In this document: one piece after another, positions 24,886 through 33,791 of the stretch | How the letters are laid out: every line of letters begins with the position of its first letter | Position numbering within the stretch: the first letter of the stretch is position 1 | Source: Geobacter sp. | GTDB lineage: Bacteria; Desulfobacterota; Desulfuromonadia; Geobacterales; Geobacteraceae | DNA: 64,000 nt | Assembly: GCA_003499925.1 (NCBI GenBank) | Contig: DNRQ01000007.1 | Span: 7,281 to 71,280, forward strand | Reading direction: 5' to 3' | Made by a program: the position numbers and the translations under genes | Notes under the pieces: generated by a model | Database searches by the model: none | Seen by the model: the letters and a program-made list of their open reading frames with translations, nothing else | What the model was told of the DNA's origin: nothing

Positions 24886-26208
24886 GTGAAATTCCCGATT
24901 TCTGAACAGATACTCCGGGTCCACCCGCCACCGATATCCGAGGTGAAGGGATGGCTCGCCGAGGCGGAGCCGGGGCTTCCCCTGATCGATCTCTGTCAGG
25001 CGGTGCCGGATTATCCTCCGCCCAAGGAACTGGTCGACCATCTGGCGCAGGTGATGGCTGACCCGCAGACCTCACGCTACAGCCCCGACGAGGGGCTGCC
25101 CGAGGTGCGCGAGGCGGTCTGCGCGGGGTATGGCAGCCTCTACGGCGCCTGCATCAACCCGCGGCAGATCTGTCTCACGGTCGGCGCCAGCCAGGCCTTC
25201 TGGCTCGCCATGGTGACCCTGTGCCGGGCAGGCGACGAGGTCGTCGTGCAACTGCCGGCCTATTTCGACCACCCGATGGCTCTGGAAATGCTGGGCATCC
25301 GCTGCGTCTACGCCCCCTTCGATGCAGCGACCGGCGGGGTTCCCAGCCCGGCAGCCCTTTCCCGGTTGATTACCGCAAGAACCAGGGCCATCCTCCTGGT
25401 CACCCCGAGCAATCCTACCGGTGCGGTCATCCCGCCGGAAACCGTGCGTGAACTCTACCAGTTGGCCGCCCGGCGCAACATCGCCCTGGTGCTCGACGAG
25501 ACCTACAACAGCTTCATCACCGGCGGCGTTCGCCCCCACGACCTCTTCGCCGAAGCCAGCTGGGGCGAACATCTGGTGCAGATCGCATCCTTCGGCAAGA
25601 CCTTTGCCCTTACCGGCTACCGGGCCGGGATGCTGGCGGCGTCGGAGGAGTTCGTGAGCCATGCGCTGAAGGCCCAGGATACCATGGCGGTCTGTCAGCC
25701 GCGCATCACCCAGCACGCCATCAAGTACGGCATGGAACATCTGGGTGAATGGGTGGCGGGAAACCGGATCATGATGGAGCGCCGGCACGACATATTCAAG
25801 GAGGAGTTCAGCCGGCCCGGAAACCCGTTCCGCCTGGTAACCAGCGGGCCGTTCTTCGGCTGGGTCCGGCATCCCTTCGCCGGGTCCGCCGGCCGGCAGA
25901 CCAGCCGAAGCCTCAGCGAAGGCCGGCAAACAAGCCGAAGCCTCAGCGAAGGCCGGCAAACAAGCCGAAGCCTCAGCGAAGGCCGGCAAACAAGCCGAAG
26001 CCTCAGCGAAGGCCGGCACGTCAGCCGAAGCTTAAGCGAAGGCCGGGAGGTGGCCCGGCGCCTGGTGCTGGAGTCCGGCATACTGCTGCTTCCCGGAGAG
26101 GTGTTCGGGCCCGGATTGGCAGGTTACCTGCGGCTTGCCTTTGGCAACATCCGCGAGGAGAGCATCCCGGAGGCGGTGGCGCGGTTCAGGGAGTTTCCCG
26201 TGCCGTGA
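24886..26208 (+). CDS. Class I/II PLP aminotransferase interrupted by an in-frame repeat
   Basis: Fold-type I aminotransferase of 440 residues. Visible landmarks are SRYSPDEGLPEVREAV, LTVGASQAFWL, SNPTGAVIPPE, LDETYNSF and the PLP lysine in SFGKTFALTGYRAG. It starts at a GTG (24886) with AGAGGAGG upstream. Between the conserved blocks GPFFGWVRHPFAG and EVARRLVLESGILLLPGEVF there are about 50 extra residues made of five copies of GRQTSRSLSE-type decapeptides, encoded by a 30-bp tandem repeat. The insertion lies at the small-domain surface, so the enzyme may still fold. The amino donor or acceptor is unknown. Confidence 0.82.
   Translation: MKFPISEQILRVHPPPISEVKGWLAEAEPGLPLIDLCQAVPDYPPPKELVDHLAQVMADPQTSRYSPDEGLPEVREAVCAGYGSLYGACINPRQICLTVGASQAFWLAMVTLCRAGDEVVVQLPAYFDHPMALEMLGIRCVYAPFDAATGGVPSPAALSRLITARTRAILLVTPSNPTGAVIPPETVRELYQLAARRNIALVLDETYNSFITGGVRPHDLFAEASWGEHLVQIASFGKTFALTGYRAGMLAASEEFVSHALKAQDTMAVCQPRITQHAIKYGMEHLGEWVAGNRIMMERRHDIFKEEFSRPGNPFRLVTSGPFFGWVRHPFAGSAGRQTSRSLSEGRQTSRSLSEGRQTSRSLSEGRQTSRSLSEGRHVSRSLSEGREVARRLVLESGILLLPGEVFGPGLAGYLRLAFGNIREESIPEAVARFREFPVP
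25891..26040 (+). repeat. Five tandem 30-bp repeats inside the aminotransferase gene
   Basis: Units at 25891, 25921, 25951, 25981 and 26011. The middle three are identical; the first and last differ by a few bases. Each contains GCCGAAGCCTCAGCGAAGGC. The length is a multiple of three and reading continues through all copies. The complementary strand would encode the PAFAEASA type of peptide seen as a dispersed repeat in many environmental bacteria. There are no spacers, so this is not a CRISPR array. Confidence 0.95.
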
Positions 26209-26331
26209 GGAAGTTTGGCGGTGCGGTCCGGGCGACCGGCCGGTCGCCCCGGACTCCCTCATGGCCACGGCTGGAAGCTTGTTCATCCAACTGGTCATAT
26301 GGTAAACTAATATTATTAGGAGGTTACCATT

Positions 26332-26472
26332 ATGACAACGTTAGTGCTCGTAATACTGGCGATCATAACCACCATTCTGACCCTATGGTTTGTGGTGATT
26401 CCTGCCGGCGTACTGGTAGGTTCCTTCGCCGCGTTTCGCCATGGCGGCTGGAAAGGTTGGAGGAGACATTAG
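26332..26472 (+). CDS. 46-residue single-helix membrane peptide
   Basis: A short frame with a strong AGGAGG six to eight bases before its ATG. The product has one membrane helix (residues 3-32, beginning MTTLVLVILAIITTILTLWF) and a short basic tail (FRHGGWKGWRRH), so the C-terminus is probably cytoplasmic. It resembles the many small stress or envelope peptides of bacteria but no family is recognised. It lies alone, 120 bases after the aminotransferase and before the terminator at 26537, which marks the outer edge of the tRNA-Pro array. Confidence 0.6.
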   Translation: MTTLVLVILAIITTILTLWFVVIPAGVLVGSFAAFRHGGWKGWRRH

Positions 26473-26536
26473 CACCCCTTACCCTCTTGTTGACTCCTTC
26501 GCCGTAGCGGAAGGCGATCGGAAGCGGAGCGGAATT

Positions 26537-26627
26537 AAAAAGGCCCTTGGCAAATTGCCAAGGGCCTTTTCTGGTCTGGTCGAGTGAGAGGAGTAGGCCT
26601 CCTGCTCCCCGAGCCGACGCACTGGCA
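26537..26627 (-). repeat. Array boundary copy 6: terminator plus badly decayed tRNA-Pro 3' fragment
   Basis: A perfect terminator stem (AAGGCCCTTGGCA / TGCCAAGGGCCTT, 26540-26568) is followed by 26577-26627, which still aligns with the tRNA-Pro 3' half (TGGTCG, GTGAGAGGA, CCTGCTCCC, then GACGCACTGG) but with several gaps and substitutions. It is the most diverged of the six copies and the farthest from the tRNA. If the array grew at the tRNA, this would be the original chromosomal 3' end, displaced first. Confidence 0.6.
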
Positions 26628-26748
26628 GTTGGCACGATCCGGGATGTAGGTCACTATCAAATACCCTTGAATTCCCTGCCGGCAGCGGTATAGTTGGAAA
26701 GTTCCTATGTTGGGAGGAGTTTTGTGCGTATAATCAGGTACTTAAGGC

Positions 26749-26788
26749 TGGGGCCGCAGTCGGGTGAGCGCGGACGGTCCCCAGCCAC
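26749..26788 (+). promoter_or_regulatory. Leader hairpin before the RCC1-repeat gene
   Basis: GGCTGGGG near 26749 pairs with CCCCAGCC ending near 26787, and an inner CCGC/GCGG pair extends the stem. The ribosome binding site AGGAGG follows directly, so the hairpin could affect translation or message stability. A TATAAT at 26729-26734 is a possible -10 box; no good -35 box is seen. Confidence 0.45.
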
Positions 26789-26799
26789 AGGAGGAAGCG

Positions 26800-29700
26800 A
26801 TGGGAACATCCAGGTACGACACCCGAAGCATGAGCAGCAGCCGTGGAACAGGGAACAGGTTGTCCGGATTGGCAGCAGCGCTCCTTTTATTTGCCGTTGT
26901 CTTCGCTGCTTTCGCATCACCTGCCTGCGCCGTCTATCCGCAGGTGTCGGCAGGTCAGTACCACACCCTGGTCCTGCGCTCCGACGGGACGGTATGGGCC
27001 TGGGGGGACAACGGGGAGGGCCAGCTCGGCAGGGAACCGTTTCTACCCAGCGCCACTCCCGTGCAGGTACCGATGCTCTCCGGGGTGACTGCGGTATCGG
27101 CCGGAGCGCGGCACAACCTGGTCCTGAAAAGTGACGGGACGGTCTGGGCCTGGGGGGGCAACTTCGCCGGTGAACTCGGCATCGACAGCGGTACCGACAG
27201 GTCCGACATCCCCCTGCGGGTGGGGGCGCTCACCCAGGTGACCAGGGTTTCAGCCGGACGATACTTCGGCATGGCCCTCAAAAGCAACGGCACCGTCTGG
27301 GCCTGGGGCTGGAACTACTTCGGCCAGTTGGGCAACGACAGTACAACCGACAGCGTTGCACCCGTGCAGGTGACGGGGCTTACCGGGGTTGTCGCGATTG
27401 CCGCAGGAATGCAGCACAGCTTGGCTCTCAAAAGCGACGGTACCGTCTGGGCCTGGGGGGGCGGGATCCTCGGTAACGGCACGACGACCGGCAGCAAGGT
27501 CCCGGTCCAGGTGTCGGGGCTTACCAGCGTCACCCGCATCGCCGCAGGAGAGGAGCACAGCCTCGCCGTTAAAAGCGACGGAAGCGCCTGGAGTTGGGGC
27601 GGGAATGGCAGGGGGCAGTTGGGTGACGGCACGACGACCGCCAGCCTCACTCCGGTGCAGGTGCCAGGGCTCGGCGGGGTTGCCGGCATCACTGCCGCCG
27701 GCGGCTACTCCATCGCCCTGAAAACCGACGGGACGGTCTGGAGCTGGGGCTTCAACAACCTCGGGTGGCTCGGCACCGGTAACACCACCAGCAGCCCTGT
27801 GCCGCTTCAGGTGTCCGGGCTGCCGGAGATACTCAACGTGTCCGCTGGAGAGAGCCACGTCGTGGCGCAGGGAAGGGACGGGTCGGTCTGGGGGTGGGGT
27901 GAAAACCGGTTCGGCGAGTTCGGAAACGGCAGCTACGATTACAGCGCGACGCCGGTACAGATCACAGGACTGCCACCGGTAGCGGCCGTGGCGGCTGGCG
28001 CTGCCAACTGCTTCACCCTGAACAAGGACACCTCGGTGTCGGCCTGGGGAGGCAACATCGTAGGCCAGTTGGGAAACGGCAACAATAGCGGCAGCATCTC
28101 GCCACTCCGGGTGCCGGGGTTCTACGGGGTGACATCCCTCAGCCCGGGTTTCGGCCACGTGGCGGCCCTGAAGAGCGACCGCACCGTCTGGACCTGGGGA
28201 GTCAACAGGGAGGGGCAGTTGGGCAACGGCAGCGTCTTCGAAAGCAGCAGCACCCCCCTCCAGGTGCCGGGTCTCGGGGGGGTTGCCGCCATTTCCGCCG
28301 GATATGACCATACCGTGGTGCGCAAAAGCGACGGAACCGTGTGGGCCTGGGGAGACGACAGCTCCGGTGAACTCGGTAACGGTCCCGGCAGCTCGTACAG
28401 CGCGGTACCGCTGGAGGTGTCGGCCCTGCCCACGGTCAGCACGGTTGCTGCGGGGTCGCATGCCAGCTTCGCGCAAGACGAGGACGGCCAGTTGTGGGGG
28501 TGGGGCAGCCACAACTTCGGCAACATCGAAAGCGACATCCCCACCAGGCTTTTGGGGGTAAGCGGTGTGACCGCTGTCGGATCAGGACCCGACTTCACCC
28601 TGCTGCTGAAACCGGATGGGACGGTATGGGCCTGGGGGGATAATGTCTTCGGCGAGCTCGGCAACGGCACCAATGACATCAGCTATACCCCGCTGCAGGT
28701 ACCGGGGCTCGCCGGGATTGTCGACCTGCAGGCAGGGGGCTGGTTCAGCCTGGCCCTGAAGGCGGACGGGACGGTATGGGCCTGGGGACTCAACAACTAC
28801 GGCCAGCTGGGTGACGGCACCACCCTCGACAGCCCGCTTCCGGTGCCGGTCCAGGGGCTCACCGACGTGATCGCCATCTCGGCCGGCCAGGCAACCTCGC
28901 TTGCCCTGAAGGCTGACGGGACCGTGTGGGGATGGGGGAAAAACAGCGAGGCCCAGCTCGCCTACAACCCCGGGTGGTCACCCGTGAAGTCGCTTATGGA
29001 CGTGGGGGTCATAGAGTACGCCATGAGCGGGACGGTGAGGTCCGGAAGCGCGACAGGCCCTGGACTCCCCGGTGTGACGGTCTCCATTGCCGGCAAGAGC
29101 GTTACCACGAGCAGCACAGGGACCTTCAGCATCACCGCCATCCCTCCAGGATCCTACACCCTCACCATTTCCAAGTTCGGTTATATCAAAAAGGCCTACG
29201 GCAGCTATCTCGTCGACAGAAACAGAAGCGGAATGATCTTATATCTGGTTCAGGCGCCGGTGTACAACATGAGCGGTACCGTGCGCGCGGGGAGCAGCAG
29301 CGGCCCCGGCCTTCCCGGCGCCGTCGTCACGATCGCCGGCCAGTCGGTCACGACAACCAGCACCGGGACCTTCAACATCTCCGGCATTCCGTCCGGGAGC
29401 TACCCCCTCACCATCTCAAAATCCGGTTACCTCACCAAGACCTACGCCGTCTACGCCGTCAACAGCAGCACCAACAGAATCGGGGTCGTTTTCTACCTTA
29501 CCCCGGTGCCGACCTACTCCCTGGCCGGCACCGTGCGCGACGGAAGCAGCCGCGGCCCCGTGCTTCCCGGCGCCCTCGTTTCGATCGCCGGCCGGTCCGC
29601 GACGACCACCGGCACCGGGAGCTTCAGCGTCTCAGGAATCCCGCAGGGGACCTACACCATCACCATTTCCAAAGCCGGGTATGTCACCAAGAGCTACAGC

Positions 29701-30342
29701 GGCTACACGGTCAACAGCAACTGGAGCGGCCTCCTGTTTTACCTGGCTCCGGTGCCTAGGTACCTCATCAGCGGAGTCGTCCTCACCGGGAGCAGCAGCG
29801 GCGCGCCGCTCGCCGGGGCGGCCGTCTCCATCGCCGGGATGACCGCTACCACCAGCCTCACCGGGGCCTTCCACATCTACGGCATCCCGGCCGGGACCTA
29901 CACCCTGAGCATCAGCAAGAGCGGGTATGCCACCAAGTCCTATGCAGGATACCTCGTCAACAGCAACAAGAGCGGGTTGGTCTTCTTCCTCCTGCCGACC
30001 TACTCCGTGAGCGGCACGGTGCGCGCAGAAAACGGCACCGGTCCGCTGTTGGCAGGGGTGACCGTCACCATCGCAAACTTCACGGCCACGACCAACAGCG
30101 CCGGTGCGTTCAGCTTTTCCGCCATCCCGGCCGGGACCCACACGATTACCCTCAGGAAGGAGGGGTATGAAACGGTGGTCGCCACAGGCTTGGTCGTGAA
30201 TGGCAACCGGAGCGGACTGCCGTTCTACATGCACCAGATGGTCTCTTTCCTGCGAGACAAAGAGGGGGGCCGCGGGTGGGCGGTGGCAGGGAATCCCGTT
30301 GCGGCAGGGAGGCGGTTCGAGACAGGCGTGACTGCGACCTGA
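26800..30342 (+). CDS. Secreted RCC1-repeat protein with five carboxypeptidase-regulatory-like domains
   Basis: A 1,180-residue exported protein. The signal peptide is near residues 22-46 (hydrophobic stretch ending ASPACA). Then about 14 RCC1-type repeats run to about residue 740, each like SDGTVWAWGDNGEGQLG, and should fold as one or two beta propellers. Five tandem domains of about 85 residues follow (pattern SGTVR...GLPGVTVSIAG...TYTLTISKSGY), resembling CarboxypepD_reg/PEGA-like beta sandwiches. The end lacks a sorting signal I can name. The start at 26800 has AGGAGG; an in-frame GTG at 26764 is weaker. It is the sole gene of the outermost cassette, between tRNA-Pro fragments 6 and 5. 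A surface or adhesive role is inferred. Confidence 0.8.
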   Translation: MGTSRYDTRSMSSSRGTGNRLSGLAAALLLFAVVFAAFASPACAVYPQVSAGQYHTLVLRSDGTVWAWGDNGEGQLGREPFLPSATPVQVPMLSGVTAVSAGARHNLVLKSDGTVWAWGGNFAGELGIDSGTDRSDIPLRVGALTQVTRVSAGRYFGMALKSNGTVWAWGWNYFGQLGNDSTTDSVAPVQVTGLTGVVAIAAGMQHSLALKSDGTVWAWGGGILGNGTTTGSKVPVQVSGLTSVTRIAAGEEHSLAVKSDGSAWSWGGNGRGQLGDGTTTASLTPVQVPGLGGVAGITAAGGYSIALKTDGTVWSWGFNNLGWLGTGNTTSSPVPLQVSGLPEILNVSAGESHVVAQGRDGSVWGWGENRFGEFGNGSYDYSATPVQITGLPPVAAVAAGAANCFTLNKDTSVSAWGGNIVGQLGNGNNSGSISPLRVPGFYGVTSLSPGFGHVAALKSDRTVWTWGVNREGQLGNGSVFESSSTPLQVPGLGGVAAISAGYDHTVVRKSDGTVWAWGDDSSGELGNGPGSSYSAVPLEVSALPTVSTVAAGSHASFAQDEDGQLWGWGSHNFGNIESDIPTRLLGVSGVTAVGSGPDFTLLLKPDGTVWAWGDNVFGELGNGTNDISYTPLQVPGLAGIVDLQAGGWFSLALKADGTVWAWGLNNYGQLGDGTTLDSPLPVPVQGLTDVIAISAGQATSLALKADGTVWGWGKNSEAQLAYNPGWSPVKSLMDVGVIEYAMSGTVRSGSATGPGLPGVTVSIAGKSVTTSSTGTFSITAIPPGSYTLTISKFGYIKKAYGSYLVDRNRSGMILYLVQAPVYNMSGTVRAGSSSGPGLPGAVVTIAGQSVTTTSTGTFNISGIPSGSYPLTISKSGYLTKTYAVYAVNSSTNRIGVVFYLTPVPTYSLAGTVRDGSSRGPVLPGALVSIAGRSATTTGTGSFSVSGIPQGTYTITISKAGYVTKSYSGYTVNSNWSGLLFYLAPVPRYLISGVVLTGSSSGAPLAGAAVSIAGMTATTSLTGAFHIYGIPAGTYTLSISKSGYATKSYAGYLVNSNKSGLVFFLLPTYSVSGTVRAENGTGPLLAGVTVTIANFTATTNSAGAFSFSAIPAGTHTITLRKEGYETVVATGLVVNGNRSGLPFYMHQMVSFLRDKEGGRGWAVAGNPVAAGRRFETGVTAT

Positions 30343-30520
30343 CCGGGCAGATCGGCAAAGAACGGGGCGCAGATCGGAGCAGACAAAGCCCGGGACGGCG
30401 GCGCGAGAAGGCCGACGGCAGAGGCAGCCAGGGGCGGGGGGGCGTGCGACAGGGGGAGCGTCGGGGAGCGACTCTCTCTTTGGCTGTGCAAGGTGAGTTG
30501 TCGCAGGCTGTAGCGGTAAA
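30343..30520. other. GC-rich noncoding tail of cassette 6
   Basis: Between the RCC1 gene and the next terminator. It is G-rich on the plus strand, with blocks such as GGAGCGTCGGGGAGCGAC that can fold. Its place corresponds to the noncoding segments of the other cassettes, but the sequence is too diverged to align by eye. No gene seen. Confidence 0.35.
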
Positions 30521-30612
30521 ACAACAAAGGCCCCTGGCTGCTTGCCAAGGGCCTTTTCCCATATGGTCGGAATGAGAGGATGCGAAGCTCCGGCTCCCGT
30601 GCTCCCGACGCT
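30521..30612 (-). repeat. Array boundary copy 5: terminator plus decayed tRNA-Pro 3' fragment
   Basis: Terminator stem at about 30526-30558 (AAAGGCCCCTGGC / GCCAAGGGCCTTT). Then TGGTCGGAATGAGAGGAT at 30564 starts a tRNA-Pro 3' fragment that differs from the intact gene at about seven positions, including the T-loop and anticodon stem. It is intermediate in decay between copy 6 and copies 1-4. It cannot be a functional tRNA. Confidence 0.8.
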
Positions 30613-30674
30613 CGTGCAGCAGCGAAACCGGCGCTGCCATCTGCGGAGTCGATCCGACAGCGACCTTTTCGGCT

Positions 30675-33600
30675 TTACCTCAGCATCAGACGATCAACCC
30701 TTACTGTGCCATCTCGAATCAGCAGTCGCCCCTTTACCGCCGTGCGGCCCGAGTTCAGGCCAAAGCCGGCGTCGTATCCGCCCATGAATAAGATACGGAT
30801 GTTCCGACCCAGGATCAGTTCGGGATTTTCGAATAAGATTGCCCGTGCCTGGATGACTGCGTTGTCTGCGGCTTCGGCGTACGCGGCGGAAAACAGGCGG
30901 TAGCTTGCTCCCCCCAATATCCTCAGCCGCGGAGCGGTGTTAAAGGTTGCCGTCACCGTTTTACTGCTCTCCATGGAAAGCTCACAAGTGTTGCCGGTAG
31001 CGATGCATGCGCCGCTCCAACCGCCCGTGAGGGAGTTGGCATCCGGGGTTGCCGTCAGGGTCACCATAGTGTTCTCCATAAACTCCGCCGACGAACAAGT
31101 TGTCCCGCTAACGCAGGACATGCTGCCGTTAACCGAGCCCGCCCCTGTTCCGGCCAAGGTGAGACTTAAGGTATAGGAGGCAATCGGAGTGACACTGGCT
31201 GAAGGCGCTGAGGCCGCACCCGCTCCAGCAGAGTTGAATGCCTTTACCGTGAAGGTGTATGCGGTGCCGTTGGTCAGCCCGGTGACTGTGATCGGGCTGG
31301 CAGTGCCCGCCGTTATGAGGTTGCCTGGATCAGAGGTTACAGTAAAAGAAGTGATGCTACCGCCGCCGTCGGCTGCCGGGGCGGTGAAGGAAACCGTTGC
31401 CAGGGCATTGCCTGCTATCCCTGAAACCCCTGTGGGTGCGCCGGGAACGGTAACCGTGTCGATTACATATTCCTGGCTCGCCGCGCCGCTCGCATTGCCA
31501 TTAGGATCTACGGCGTAGTACTTCAGCGTCGTGCTAGCGGTAATGGTGAGTTGCCCCGTGGTGCTGAAGCTGTGCCGGGTGGCGCTGGTCGTAGGGTCGG
31601 AGCCGTCGGTGGTATAGTAGGTCGTGGCCGGCTCGTTGGCGGAAAGGGTGACGGCCCGGGCCGAGATGTAGCTGCCGCCAGACGGCGAAGCGGTCACAAC
31701 AGGGATGATGCTTTCAATAACCTTCCTGATGCGGTTGCCGTCGGCGAGGTAGAGGTTCCCGGCGCTGTCCACGGCCACGTTGTGGGCATAATACAGGCTC
31801 GCCGAGGTCGCCGCGATGTTGTCACCGGAATAGCCCCACGAACCGCTCCCCGCCACTGTGGTTATGATCCCGGTCCCGGCGTCTACCTTGCGGATACGGG
31901 AATTGTAATAATCGGCGATATAGAGGTTCCCGCCGCTATCAACGGCAATGTCCCAAGGGCGATTTAAGCTAGCGGCGATCGCCGCTCCGTTGTCACCTGA
32001 ATATGAAAGCCTCCCGTTCCCCGCCGCGGTGGTTATGACCCCTGTACTGGCAGTCACCTTCCGGATACGGTTATCTGTCGGATCGGCGATATAGAGGTTC
32101 CCGCCGCTGTCCACGGCTACGCCGTAGGGCTGAGATAAGCTCGCCTCGGTTGCCGAGCCGTTGTCACCGGAATATTGTTTTGTCCCGTTCCCCGCGACTG
32201 TGGTGATGATCCCCGAACTGGCAGTCACCTTGCGGATGCGGTAATTTGCCGTATCCGCGATGTATAGGTTCCCGGCGCTGTCAACGGCTACACCATGTGG
32301 ATAGGCCAAGCTCGCCTCGGTTGCCGCGACGTTGTCGCCGGAAAATCCGGACGTACCGTTCCCTGCCACTGTGGTGATGATCCCGGTACCGGCGTCCACC
32401 TTGCGGATACGGTGATTGGATCTGTCGGCTATGTAGAGGTTCCCGGCTCTGTCCACGGCTAAGCCATCGGGATAGTTCAGTCCCGACGCGGTTGCCGCGA
32501 CATTGTCGCCGGAAAATCCTCGAGTTCCGTTCCCTGCCACCGTTGTGATAATCCCAGTCACGGCGTCCACCTTCCGGATGGCCGGATCAAGTTCCGAATC
32601 GGCGATGTAGAGGTTCCCGGTCTGATCCACTGCCACGCCCCGGGGAGAGCTCAGAGCCGCCGCAGTTGCCAGGCCGTTATCGCCCCATTTCCCGTTCCCG
32701 GCCAGCGTTGTGATAATCCCGGTACCGGCGGTCACCTTCCTGAGACGGTCATTGTTCGAATCGGAGATGTAGAGGTTGCCGGAGCTGTCAACGGCTACGC
32801 CTGAGGGATAACTCAGGCTCGCCCCGGTCGCCGGTCCGTTGTCGCCGGAATATCCTCGAGCCAGGTTCCCCGCGACGGTGGTGATAATCCCGGTCCCGGC
32901 GTCCACCTTCCGGATGCGGTTATTTTCTAAATCGGAGATGTAGAGGTTGCCGGCGCTGTCCACGGCCAAGCCTGAGGGATAATCCAGGCTCGCCCCGGTC
33001 GCCGGTCCGTTGTCGCCGGAATATCCTGGAGCCCCGCTTCCCGCGACGGTGGTGATGATCCCTGTCTCGATGGCCACCTTCCGGACCACATGTTTGGTAT
33101 ACTCGGCGATGTAGAGGTTGCCGGCGCTGTCCACGGCTACGCTCCGGGGATTATTCAGGCTCGTTGCGGTTGCTACGCCGGTGCCGCCGGGATCTCCTTG
33201 AATTCCGTTCCCCGCGACGGTGGTGATGATCCCAGTTCCGGCGGTTACCTTCCGGATGCGGTAATTTCCCGTTTCGGCTATGTACAGGTTCCCTTCGCTG
33301 TCCACGGCCACGCCGTAGGGATTATTCAGGCTCGCATCGGTTGCCGCACTGTTGTCGCCGGAAAATCCTTGAGTTCCGTTCCCCGCCACGGTGGTCATAA
33401 TCCCAGTACTGCCGTCCACCTTCCTTATACGTTGGCTACCCCATTCAGCTATATAGAGGTTCCCGGCGCTGTCCACGGCTACGGCTGAGGTATAACTTAG
33501 GCTAGCCGCGGTCGCTGCGACGTTCTCATTGGGATCTCCTACCTTCCCGCCCCCTGCCACGGTGGTCATGACCCCAGTCTCAGCGGACACCTTCCGGACC

Positions 33601-33791
33601 AGGCTGCCTGTCAAAATATAGATGTTTCCGGCGCTGTCCACGGCGACGGCTTTGGGGTTATACAGGGAGGTTACGCCGGCTCCTCCACCTGCAATCGTGA
33701 CAATGTCACCAGGGGAGGCGTGCCCTATATCAGGAGCCAGCCCGAGTAATATGGCGCAAATCAGAGTAATTACTGTACGTAATCCTTTCAT
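30675..33791 (-). CDS. Secreted NHL-repeat protein with chitobiase-C-like, Fn3 and bacterial-repeat domains
   Basis: A 1,038-residue exported protein. The signal peptide is at residues 1-26 (MKGLRTVITLICAILLGLAP). Twelve NHL-type repeats of about 57 residues follow (core VAVDSAGNLYIAD, then RIRKVDAGTGIITTVAGNG), forming one or two beta propellers. Then come a CHB_HEX_C-like domain (YYTTDGSDPTTSAT), a fibronectin type III domain (PGAPTGVSGIAGNALATVSF) and an InlB-like bacterial repeat (GWSGACIATGNTCELSM). The C-terminus ends RLLIRDGTVRVDRLMLR. GGGAGGG precedes the ATG. It is the only gene of cassette 5. Such proteins are usually extracellular; ligand unknown. Confidence 0.82.
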   Translation of the reverse strand: MKGLRTVITLICAILLGLAPDIGHASPGDIVTIAGGGAGVTSLYNPKAVAVDSAGNIYILTGSLVRKVSAETGVMTTVAGGGKVGDPNENVAATAASLSYTSAVAVDSAGNLYIAEWGSQRIRKVDGSTGIMTTVAGNGTQGFSGDNSAATDASLNNPYGVAVDSEGNLYIAETGNYRIRKVTAGTGIITTVAGNGIQGDPGGTGVATATSLNNPRSVAVDSAGNLYIAEYTKHVVRKVAIETGIITTVAGSGAPGYSGDNGPATGASLDYPSGLAVDSAGNLYISDLENNRIRKVDAGTGIITTVAGNLARGYSGDNGPATGASLSYPSGVAVDSSGNLYISDSNNDRLRKVTAGTGIITTLAGNGKWGDNGLATAAALSSPRGVAVDQTGNLYIADSELDPAIRKVDAVTGIITTVAGNGTRGFSGDNVAATASGLNYPDGLAVDRAGNLYIADRSNHRIRKVDAGTGIITTVAGNGTSGFSGDNVAATEASLAYPHGVAVDSAGNLYIADTANYRIRKVTASSGIITTVAGNGTKQYSGDNGSATEASLSQPYGVAVDSGGNLYIADPTDNRIRKVTASTGVITTAAGNGRLSYSGDNGAAIAASLNRPWDIAVDSGGNLYIADYYNSRIRKVDAGTGIITTVAGSGSWGYSGDNIAATSASLYYAHNVAVDSAGNLYLADGNRIRKVIESIIPVVTASPSGGSYISARAVTLSANEPATTYYTTDGSDPTTSATRHSFSTTGQLTITASTTLKYYAVDPNGNASGAASQEYVIDTVTVPGAPTGVSGIAGNALATVSFTAPAADGGGSITSFTVTSDPGNLITAGTASPITVTGLTNGTAYTFTVKAFNSAGAGAASAPSASVTPIASYTLSLTLAGTGAGSVNGSMSCVSGTTCSSAEFMENTMVTLTATPDANSLTGGWSGACIATGNTCELSMESSKTVTATFNTAPRLRILGGASYRLFSAAYAEAADNAVIQARAILFENPELILGRNIRILFMGGYDAGFGLNSGRTAVKGRLLIRDGTVRVDRLMLR

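Noticed and set aside
25891..26040. Possible CRISPR array
   Set aside because: The five 30-bp units are directly adjacent with no spacers and lie inside a coding frame; no cas genes.
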